Part shown: positions 56,869 to 64,000 of the stretch, one piece after another
Numbering within the stretch: the first letter of the stretch is position 1
Layout of the letters: each line of letters opens with the position of its first letter
Origin: JAJPKK01 sp963800215
Lineage (GTDB): Bacteria; Pseudomonadota; Alphaproteobacteria; Rhizobiales; Xanthobacteraceae
Assembly: GCA_963800215.1 (NCBI GenBank)
Contig: CAWCZY010000007.1
Coordinates: 1,054,001 to 1,118,000, forward strand
Length of the DNA: 64,000 bases
Direction: 5' to 3'
Made by a program: the position numbers and the translations under genes
Notes under the pieces: generated by a model
What the model was told of the DNA's origin: nothing
Seen by the model: only the letters and a program-made list of their open reading frames with translations
Databases searched by the model: none

Positions 56869-57015
56869 GGCATCGAATTCGTCGATCTCCATGTCGCCGC
56901 TGACCTCGACGTCCCAGCCGAGACGTTCCTTGAAAATCCGGTAACGAAGCCGGTGCATTTCAGCGAGGTCGTCAACGAACTCGCCATAGCGATCGGGACT
57001 GATGAGTTGGAGCAT
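56869..57015 (-). pseudogene. Truncated acyl-homoserine-lactone synthase (LuxI family), first ~49 residues
   Basis: From ATG 57015 the frame reads MLQLISPDRYGEFVDDLAEM then HRLRYRIFKERLGWDVE and GDMEIDEFDA. These are the invariant N-terminal features of LuxI (Arg, Phe, Trp, Asp positions). After EFDA, at about 56868, the similarity ends where the DUF1016 piece begins on the other strand. At least three quarters of the enzyme is missing, so it cannot make signal. A lux box lies 62 bases upstream and luxR just beyond. Confidence 0.82.
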
Positions 57016-57076
57016 GTTCGCCTCCTGGCAGGTTTTGTCCTGCGCGATAGAAGGCGATCAGCGGGCCAGCCCACAT

Positions 57077-57094
57077 CCTGTGCAGTTGCACAGG
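57077..57094. promoter_or_regulatory. Lux box upstream of the truncated luxI
   Basis: CCTGTGCAGTTGCACAGG is an 18-bp perfect palindrome except for its centre pair, and fits the lux-box pattern CCTGT-N8-ACAGG. It lies 61 bases before the luxI ATG and between luxI and luxR, the normal place for LuxR-signal binding. Confidence 0.85.
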
Positions 57095-57110
57095 GGATGG
57101 AGAATGGAAC

Positions 57111-57836
57111 CTATTCGGTGGCGGCTTTAGAGGCGGCCAACTTGGCGACAGCCTGGCATATCGTCCTGACGTCAAACTTCATCTTCGCATTGTCGAGATG
57201 AAACGCCACCGTGCGGCGGGAAATATTTAGCAGGCGTCCGATTTCCCATGCGGACTTACCCTGCGCAGCCCATTCGAGGCATTCGAACTCTCGCGGCGAC
57301 AACGCGACACCGTCAATGACCCGATTGATCGACAGCCTTCGGCGTGCGTGAGCATGAAAATACATCGCCATGAGCTGCAGCACGCGCCGATTCTGCTCGA
57401 CGCAACGCTGGAATGTCGCGCGGCGTTCGTCCGCGGCAAACGTGACCGCCGCGACCGGACCACGGAAGTCGTGAACGGGCACTGTGAAGCCGCAGCGGAT
57501 CCCGAACTGCGCCGCCTCGTCGAGCAGCGCGCATTGCGGCTTCGACAGATGCTTCACCGTGAATTCTTGTCCCCACTCGAAAGGCTCTGTGGCGCTCAGC
57601 GCCTCGACAATGACCGGGTCAACCCGCTCATAATGTTCCCGCAGATAATGATCGGTCCACTCGACCGGGTAGTTCGAGATGAGTTCCGGCGCATCGCCCC
57701 TTCTCGACGGCATGGAAAGATACGCGAAGCAGCTCAGATCGAGCGCCGCACCTGCATCGGCGAGCACGGTACGGAGACGCTCGGTGTCGCCGCTGGCGGC
57801 AAGGCCGTCGATAAACGCTTGGAACACACGATGCAT
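57111..57836 (-). CDS. LuxR-family quorum-sensing regulator
   Basis: 241 residues. The N-terminal autoinducer-binding domain keeps the pocket residues (YPVEWTDHYLREHYERVDPV; PFEWGQEF; GIRCGFTVPVHDFRG). The C-terminal GerE-type helix-turn-helix is LSPREFECLEWAAQGKSAWE then IGRLLNISRRTVAFHLDNAK. It looks intact. With its luxI gene destroyed, it may respond to signals from neighbours, or another synthase. It may still bind the lux box at 57077, which now points into the integrase region. Confidence 0.9.
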   Translation of the reverse strand: MHRVFQAFIDGLAASGDTERLRTVLADAGAALDLSCFAYLSMPSRRGDAPELISNYPVEWTDHYLREHYERVDPVIVEALSATEPFEWGQEFTVKHLSKPQCALLDEAAQFGIRCGFTVPVHDFRGPVAAVTFAADERRATFQRCVEQNRRVLQLMAMYFHAHARRRLSINRVIDGVALSPREFECLEWAAQGKSAWEIGRLLNISRRTVAFHLDNAKMKFDVRTICQAVAKLAASKAATE

Positions 57837-58227
57837 GCGGTTACGCCTGTTTTACATAAACACTCGTCGTCAGCTCGGTGGCGGGAAGCGATGATCCGCG
57901 AGGGTTGCTTCCATCGAGGTCCGAGGCGTGGCCGCTTCGCTCTTGAGGCATTCACGCAGATTACCCAGCGGACAAACGCTCCCGCGGTTGCACGCCCCGC
58001 TCGATGGCCTGCGTTTGGGCGTACATCGTCTCGGGTGCTGCCCAGGCCCGCACGGCCGCTCCGACCCCCACCCTTCGGACGAACTCGGATTTTAGCAATA
58101 CTCTGCCGGGCAGGAAAGGTCAGCCCCGTTGGCCTCCTGCCTCAATCTGGTCACAAACATGACACCCGACATTGCGGTGACGACAACTGCGGCAAATCGC
58201 AAACGGAATAGACGACCATTCTAACGC
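57837..58227. other. Intergenic stretch between brxA-like gene and luxR
   Basis: About 390 bases without a recognisable gene. It should contain the luxR promoter; TTTTACATAAACAC near 57852 is a candidate AT-rich element. Confidence 0.4.
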
Positions 58228-58962
58228 CTATGGCAGCTCGACAAAGTCCGATTGATCGCCCTGCCGCTGCACCCGAAAGATCGAGTTCAACATCAAATCC
58301 TGCGCTGTTACGTGCACCGCGAATGCGAACAACGCCGGATGATCAATGAGATGGGAGAATGGCAGTCCCTTGCCATGGCCCAATAAGACCGAGTGCAAGA
58401 GTAGTTGGGCGACTTGATCATTAACGCGGATGCGTCGCGCCGGGCCGACGATTGACCCGTGCTCTTCGCCAGCTCGAAGCAGTCCCCACTGGCCCATCGA
58501 GCGAAGAACATGCTGAATGGTGCGCTCAAGAGTAGACCGATCACCCCAAGTTTCAGTCAAACGGCGCTTGATCTGCGACCGGTTAGCTTGACCATTCAGC
58601 TTGATGAGCTTCCCCACGTGGGTTGCCACATCGAAAAAGAACGGATGGGTGGCAGCAACCATCGCCCAATGCACACCAATCCGATTTTCCCCTGAGGCAC
58701 TGGTGACGCATTGCAACGCTGCCTGTTTTAATGGTTCAGCCTGTATCGGAACGGACACCCAGATTCTAGTGAGAACCGTTAGTGTCTTTCCGCGACTGCT
58801 ATTATTGGTCGTGCCAGGCTCGACTCCTTCGAGAAACTCCCAGAGGAATTTTCTCGTGGCGTTCGGGGGTTCCCCAGTCATCACGCGAGCGACAGCGGCG
58901 TCCAACCACTCGGCAGCGATCGTTCGGTCAAAACCAATTCTTCGTCTGTCCGGCATACTCAT
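58228..58962 (-). CDS. BrxA-like protein, last gene of the type 3 BREX operon
   Basis: 244 residues. A winged-helix stretch is suggested by ANRSQIKRRLTETWGDRSTL then ERTIQHVLRSMGQWGLL. BrxA (DUF1819 family) is the last gene of type 3 BREX operons and of type 1 systems is the first. Name is given mainly by position after pglZ; the sequence similarity to BrxA is weak by eye. ATG overlaps the pglZ stop by four bases. Confidence 0.7.
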   Translation of the reverse strand: MSMPDRRRIGFDRTIAAEWLDAAVARVMTGEPPNATRKFLWEFLEGVEPGTTNNSSRGKTLTVLTRIWVSVPIQAEPLKQAALQCVTSASGENRIGVHWAMVAATHPFFFDVATHVGKLIKLNGQANRSQIKRRLTETWGDRSTLERTIQHVLRSMGQWGLLRAGEEHGSIVGPARRIRVNDQVAQLLLHSVLLGHGKGLPFSHLIDHPALFAFAVHVTAQDLMLNSIFRVQRQGDQSDFVELP

Positions 58963-61013
58963 TCCGACTTTGCGATCGTGACAAAGGGGACAATTACTTC
59001 CTCAATACAGATCCCGCCGTGCGCCACGGTCCGCTTCCCATCACCGATGAACGCGCGAAGCGGTGGGGCAATTAGAGCAAGGTAATCTTCGGGTAATCCG
59101 ATGCACGGCCATTCCAGCGAGCCTGGATATTTTTCGGCAATATTCGAACGCAGTAGTGGGTCCGAAAAAACGTGAACACGCTCCCCCCGTTCGTTCGCGG
59201 TCGCGCCCACGTTGGGTCTGCCAATACCCACGCCCTCGACGTTGCCGTGATCTGCCGTCAGGATCACCTCGAAGCCGCGTTCGAGCATCGCATCGAGAAG
59301 TCGCCCCAGAGATCCGCGCTTTGCCCAATGTCTGACGCCGGCATGCATCCCATCAGTGCCGTTGACGATGCCATGCAGCATCTGATCGATCGTGCCTACG
59401 ACAACGCCGGCGACGCGGCATCGCGGCTGATCGATCATTTCAATTATCCGTTTGATAAGCGTGTCGTCGTCTTCAAGCGAACCTTGACAGGCATAAGCCG
59501 CATCGCCTTTGCGGAGGCCGCGGTCGTCCCAAAACCTTGTCCAGTGCTGCTCTTCCTTGCGCGTCGTATCAAGGCTCTGGCCGAAAAAGAAAGGCGGATC
59601 ACCCGCAAAGATCGATTGGCGGGATACCGACGTCAGCGTCGGCACCCAGGCGAATAGCCCGAATTCCTCAGTGATCCATTTTCGGTGCGGCAACTCCTGG
59701 CGGACAACAGCCCACTGGTCCATGGCAAGGCCGTCCACGACAACCACGGCCAGCTTCCGGTCAGGCCCCTTCGCCGCTAGACGGTGCGCCATGTACTTCG
59801 GAATCTGATGCAGCATGACCGGGCGTGGTAGGTACGACAAACTGTGCAGCGAGCCGTAGTGCGCAACCATCCAATCTTGGAAGTTCTGCTCGATCAGTTG
59901 GTGCGCCCCATCGAAACGGTCATCGTCCTCAGGTGGCAACTCCATGGGTAGCGACCAACGCAGTGCCACGACCTCCGCCCATCGCGTCGCGGTCTGAATC
60001 CACACCTGATGATCGCTGCTCGAAGACGGTCGCTCAGACTGCAAGAGCTTAAGGAGCTTTCGGAAGCGAGCAGCCTGATCTGCGCCTTCAGAGCTGGCCA
60101 CCCCGACCGCCATCCAAGATCCAGCAACCAGCGCGTGGGAGATAACGCCGGTCGGAACAAGCAGACCATCAGTGAAAAGGTTGTCTACATAGACGCGAAC
60201 ATCGTCGTGGTCGAATGGGAGGTGCTCAGGGCCCGCAAACTGGAGATCGTAGGGCGCGGCATCTTCAGCCAGTTCACCGCCCTGCGTCGTCAGATGCCGC
60301 TGCACGAATATCGGCCATCTCTCCTGAAGAAATGCCAGAAAGTTTGTTCGGCTTGGAACGATCTGATCCAACGGCCATTCCCGCCATCGGCCCGTCGAGC
60401 GCAGCAAATGGATAAGACGATCATCCAAAGACTTCGGAATGACCTTCCCACTGTAGTGCCGCCGCAAGAGCGCACGAAGGAGCTCTGCGTCGTCTTGGAT
60501 TTGAGCGGGATCGAGACGAAATACGTGGCGCAGCAGAAAGTCTCGCGTGGCGTTCTCACCCAGCGGCTCGGGCTTGAAAAGTTGCTGTGCCGCAGACACT
60601 GCATCGAGGTCGCCACGATCCAGTTCAGAAAGCACGTGCGGAGCGAGGGACGGGAACAGCTCCGCCAGACTGAACGAAAGCAAACGACGGTCGCGTTTGG
60701 CCTGATCGAGGAGGTCAAACGGAAGTTCACTGACATCGGACCGCGTCGCTCTCAAAACGACAACGAGGTTGGTGTCCCTGCCGTTGTCCCAAACCTCCCG
60801 AAAGCGCCGCTCATAGGCATAGCGGAAAGCTACGTGATCCTCGAAAGGGACAATCTCGAATCCGCGCTGGCGAATGCCGTCAATAACGCCCTGCTCAGTC
60901 AGCAGCTCATCAGGATCGGCGACGACCGTGAGGCGTGCGACCGTAGCAATGTCGGGCGTGAACTGGGCAAGGATCGGATCGCGCCAAGTGCTGGGAAGCG
61001 GATCCGCGCTCAT
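58959..61013 (-). CDS. pglZ: PglZ-domain protein of type 3 BREX system
   Basis: 684 residues. The alkaline-phosphatase-like PglZ domain is in the second half: AVVVVDGLAMDQWAVV, LTSVSRQSIFAGDPPFFFGQ, and LTADHGNVEGVGIG with the metal-binding DHG. The N-terminal half is a helical BREX-specific region. PglZ is the one protein shared by all BREX systems and is needed for host DNA methylation and phage exclusion. It overlaps both neighbours by four bases (ATGA), so the operon is tightly coupled. Confidence 0.9.
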   Translation of the reverse strand: MSADPLPSTWRDPILAQFTPDIATVARLTVVADPDELLTEQGVIDGIRQRGFEIVPFEDHVAFRYAYERRFREVWDNGRDTNLVVVLRATRSDVSELPFDLLDQAKRDRRLLSFSLAELFPSLAPHVLSELDRGDLDAVSAAQQLFKPEPLGENATRDFLLRHVFRLDPAQIQDDAELLRALLRRHYSGKVIPKSLDDRLIHLLRSTGRWREWPLDQIVPSRTNFLAFLQERWPIFVQRHLTTQGGELAEDAAPYDLQFAGPEHLPFDHDDVRVYVDNLFTDGLLVPTGVISHALVAGSWMAVGVASSEGADQAARFRKLLKLLQSERPSSSSDHQVWIQTATRWAEVVALRWSLPMELPPEDDDRFDGAHQLIEQNFQDWMVAHYGSLHSLSYLPRPVMLHQIPKYMAHRLAAKGPDRKLAVVVVDGLAMDQWAVVRQELPHRKWITEEFGLFAWVPTLTSVSRQSIFAGDPPFFFGQSLDTTRKEEQHWTRFWDDRGLRKGDAAYACQGSLEDDDTLIKRIIEMIDQPRCRVAGVVVGTIDQMLHGIVNGTDGMHAGVRHWAKRGSLGRLLDAMLERGFEVILTADHGNVEGVGIGRPNVGATANERGERVHVFSDPLLRSNIAEKYPGSLEWPCIGLPEDYLALIAPPLRAFIGDGKRTVAHGGICIEEVIVPFVTIAKSE

Positions 61014-63830
61014 AAGCTCTTTCCCATAGGCGCAACGCGAGCCATCAAGATGGCCGCTAGGTCCGGGAGGGCGGTTTCCCGCGCTGCAAGCTCGCGGTTC
61101 CAGGCTTGCTCTTCGTCAGCCAAAATCCGGAGGCGGTAACTCCGGACCTGGGGCAGCCCCAAACGCTCGATTGCGCGACGACGCGACGTGAACGCGTGCC
61201 CACCTTTCTTGCGCTCACGAACGATGCTCAGATGGTGATCAGCCAAAAGCTCTTCGAAGACTGCTGCGCCTTGGGCTTCCGCCGCGGCGCGGCTGGCCTC
61301 GTACGCCTGCAATGCGGGCGCGCCGGAGAGATCGTCCGGCGCCTGGCTCAATCCGGCTGGAAGGTCGATCAAGCGATCCCAGATCGTCCGAGCTGTCGGA
61401 CTAAACACCCGGCCGTGGTCGCTAATGAACAGCGAAAGGAACCGCTGTTCCCGACCACCGGCGGTGTGCAGGCTTATACGCCACAACGACCAGACACCGG
61501 TCGTTTTGTCGGAAACGTCCGGGACCACGACCGACGGTATCGGTTGACCCGGTGCAAAGACCGGCAGACTGTTTGTGAGCCCACGAACGCGCTCGTCTTC
61601 CAGCGAAATCAGCGTCGCGCCCGGACGATCGGCATCGTCACGATTGAAGACGGCGGACGCGCTGGTGTCACCATTCGGCCAGCGCAGATCGAAGCCAATG
61701 GCAGCGGGCTTTGCGAACGCCCCCGCCGGCTCCTGCGTGCGAAGGAATCCGAGCGTCAACCTTTCCGTCCAATAGGGCATTTGGTGGCTGGCGATATGCT
61801 GCGCGGTGGATGGGTCTAATTTTTCGGTCGCATTGAGCAGACTTGAGCCTGCTCGCGCTTCCTCCGCCCGGCGCCGGATCTCGTCGGCTACCCCGGCTGC
61901 GCGCTGTTCGGCATCCTCAGGAGCGATCATGGCTTGCGCAAACAACGCTTCGAACGGGACGCCGCCGTCTTCGGAATCGAGCACATCGGCCAGCTTATCG
62001 ACCCCGAACTCGTCGAGAATTCGAGCCAGCTTCTCTTCCAGCACCTCGCGGACGCGAAGCTCAACGGTATCCGCGAGCGCGAAATTCAGAGCCCGCACGA
62101 TGTGCTTCTGACCAATACGATCGACGCGGCCGATCCGCTGCTCGATCTTCATGGGGTTCCACGGCAGATCGTAGTTCACGACCACGTGGCAAAACTGCAG
62201 GTTCAGGCCCTCGCCGCCGGCGTCCGTGGAGATGAGAATTTGAGCATCGTCTGCAAATCGCCGCTGTGCTTGCTGGCGTTCTTCCAGATCCATCCCGCCA
62301 TTGAGGATGACGACGGTGAAGCCGCGCCGTTCCAGAAAATCGGCGAGCATGGCCTGCGTCGGCACGAACTCGGTGAAGATCAGCACCTTCAGGGCCGGAT
62401 CGTTTTCCTCGCGCTGCTGCTGCTGGATCCGATCGAGCAGCGCCTCCGCCTTCACGTCCGGTCCGCTGGCCTCGCAGCGCCGGGCGGCCGAAAGCAGCAG
62501 CTCGACCTCTTTGCGCTCGTCCTTCAGGCCTTTCAGGCGCGTCTTCAGAATGGTGTCGAGCTGTTGCTGGCCGTCCAGCGAGGACCAGTCCTCGGCCATG
62601 TCTTCAGGGAATAGCGAAAGCTGTCCCTGAGGCAGCTCAAGCACGGCCAGCCTTCGTTCCAAGGCGGTCCGGATCGCCGCCGTGCTGGAGGTGATCAAGC
62701 CGCTGCATCAGGATCATCAGGAAGCCGACAGCGGTCTGCTTTTCCTTGATGGCACGGTTGTAGCCGTCGCGAACGTATTCCGTGACGGCCTCATAGAGAG
62801 CCCGCTGCTCCGCGTGCGCGCTTCCCCATTCGATCGGCACCAATTGGGTAAAGCGCGGCTTGAACAGTGGATTGCCGTCAGCGTCGATCGCGCGTCGCTT
62901 CTCAGTGCGAATGACAAAGGGTGCGACCGCCTCGCGCGAAATCGCGTCGTCACCCGGCAACGCGTCGGGGTCGAGAAACGTGATCAGTCGCCGGAAGGCA
63001 TCCGACTTGCCTTGATGGGGTGTCGCCGACAGCAGAAGCAGGTAGGGCGCCGCCTGAGCAAGCGCGTCACCCAACTTGAACCGGGCGACCTGCTCCGTAC
63101 TGCCGCCGACGCGGTGGGCTTCGTCGATGATGATCAGGTCCCATCCGGCCGAAACCAAGTCCTCGAACCGCTCACGGTTGTAGCGGGCGAGCTGCTCCTG
63201 GCTCCAACCGCGGCGGGAATCCATCGGCTTCACTGAGTCCAGCGGGCAGATGACCTGGTCGTGCATCCGCCAGAGGTTCTCATTCTCGTCGATGGCGCCG
63301 GCCTGACGTAGAGCCGTCAGGCTGCTGGGAAGGATCAGGCGGAAATTCTCCCCGAAGTGGCCCTTCATTTCCGACTGCCACTGCAGCACCAAACCGGCGG
63401 GTGCGACGACCAGGATCCTGCGAACCAGACCCCGTATCTTCAGCTCGCGCAGGATCAGGCCCGCTTCGATCGTCTTGCCGAGGCCGACTTCGTCAGCAAG
63501 AAGATAGCGAATGCGATCCCCAGAGATCGCCCGCTGCAAAGCCAAAAGCTGATGCGGAAGCGGGATGACCGTGCCTTCCAACGGCGCGACCAGGGCGTCG
63601 CGCTCCAATGCGTCGGCGATGCGCGCGGCTGCGCTGACATACGAAAGGCGATCGAGGAGATGGGGCTCGCCGGCCTTCAGCGGGATCAGGCGCTTTTGCA
63701 GCACCCTGACCGCTGTGTCGCGGCGCGGCAGCCAGACCAGGCAACTGGCCTGCCCCCACAGCGTTTCCGTGTCGACAACGCGGCAGGGTTCATCGTGGTC
63801 AATGCTGTGCCACCACTCGCCAGCTTGCAT
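61010..63830 (-). CDS. SNF2/RapA-type helicase of type 3 BREX system (BrxHII-like; frameshifted in this sequence)
   Basis: The N-terminal half (63830 to about 62695) has LADEVGLGKTIEAG, IIIDEAHRVGG and LSATPHQGK. The C-terminal half has LIFTEFVPTQAMLADFL, STDAGGEGLNLQFCHVV and QRIGRVDRIGQ. The halves are in neighbouring frames. Removing one T of CTTGATC near 62692 turns QRLDHL into QRLITSSTAAIRTALERR and joins them. The resulting protein of about 940 residues fits the BREX-3 helicase, between the methyltransferase and pglZ. A natural split is possible but less likely. Confidence 0.88.
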
Positions 63831-63838
63831 GCATCACC

Positions 63839-64000
63839 TCACTCATCACCGAGGCGCATGCTTGCGACGTCGTAGTACATCAACAGCTTTTCGTCTTCTT
63901 GCAGGACGTTTTCCGGCAGCTTGGCGGCAACGCTGACAATCGTGTTGTAGTCCTGACCGTCATAGGCAGCCTTGAAGCCGGCACGTACAGCCTCGGTGCG
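63839..64000 (-). CDS. C-terminal end of upstream BREX gene, probably the methyltransferase PglXI (partial)
   Basis: 53 residues before the stop at 63839: TEAVRAGFKAAYDGQDYNTI then VSVAAKLPENVLQEDEKLLM and YYDVASMRLGDE. The rest lies beyond the window. In type 3 BREX the gene before the helicase is the adenine-specific methyltransferase pglXI. The short C-terminus is compatible with such DUF1156-type proteins but cannot prove it. The helicase starts 8 bases after its stop. Confidence 0.6.
   Translation of the reverse strand, partial: RTEAVRAGFKAAYDGQDYNTIVSVAAKLPENVLQEDEKLLMYYDVASMRLGDE

Noticed and set aside
57348..58211. A 287-codon plus-strand frame opposite luxR
   Set aside because: It is mostly the mirror of luxR, with Arg/Gly/Pro-rich composition typical of GC-rich shadow frames and no ribosome site.
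58228..63830. DISARM instead of BREX
   Set aside because: DISARM has a DUF1998 protein and a phospholipase-D protein and no PglZ; here PglZ is clear and no DrmB or DrmC-like gene is present.

Overview
This is a GC-rich window from an alphaproteobacterium. Gene content (ftsEX-ydcF-plsC, chorismate mutase-hisC-tyrA, metXW, an alphaproteobacterial-type gshA, an ArsR-methyltransferase regulator followed by metF-metH, DUF4167, ccdAB) and the two kinds of extragenic palindrome point to Hyphomicrobiales, in the Nitrobacteraceae/Xanthobacteraceae range (Bradyrhizobium, Rhodopseudomonas or Pseudolabrys-like). That placement comes from gene style, not from a search.

Region 1 (1-5.6 kb) holds the end of tldD and then an unusual pair: a thioredoxin-reductase-like flavoprotein with two N-terminal cyclic-nucleotide-binding domains, and an AhpD-type CxxC domain fused to a class III adenylyl cyclase. 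One gene could make cAMP under redox control and the other could bind it; this is the best candidate for an undescribed system. Region 2 (5.6-12.7 kb) has ccdAB, an unknown exported protein, plsC, ydcF, ftsX, ftsE, an exported protein with a permuted-papain look, and a 59-residue exported repeat peptide. Region 3 (12.9-29 kb) is core metabolism: aromatic amino acids, methionine (metXW, then regulator-metF-metH behind a 20-bp perfect palindrome), glutathione, and a tartrate/malate dehydrogenase. Region 4 (29.5-36.7 kb) carries cell-envelope and unknown genes (extensin-like peptidase, Tim44-like, LemA-TPM-TPM) and an orphan BrnA-type antitoxin. Region 5 (36.8-40.3 kb) is an amino-sugar/peptidoglycan-recycling locus, murQ divergent from a SIS-domain gene and nagA. 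A complete IS256-type element with 8-bp target duplications sits at 41.08-42.52 kb. Region 6 (42.6-50.8 kb) has two exported hydrolase-fold proteins lacking their nucleophiles, a hydantoinase/carbamoylase pair with a Bug-type binding protein, and small unknowns.

Region 7 (51.6 kb to the end) is a genomic island. It begins at a 3' fragment of tRNA-Thr(CGT), continues with a tyrosine recombinase, an excisionase-like protein, a repeat protein with a helix-turn-helix, a second integrase and a truncated DUF1016 gene. The last is fused to the stump of a luxI gene whose lux box and luxR remain. The rest is the 3' end of a type 3 BREX phage-defence operon (methyltransferase end, SNF2 helicase, pglZ, brxA-like). 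The intact tRNA-Thr should lie to the right of the window.

Eight otherwise good genes are each broken by what looks like one single-base indel, several in short homopolymers. They include gshA and nagA, so I treat them mostly as sequence errors, not as biology.
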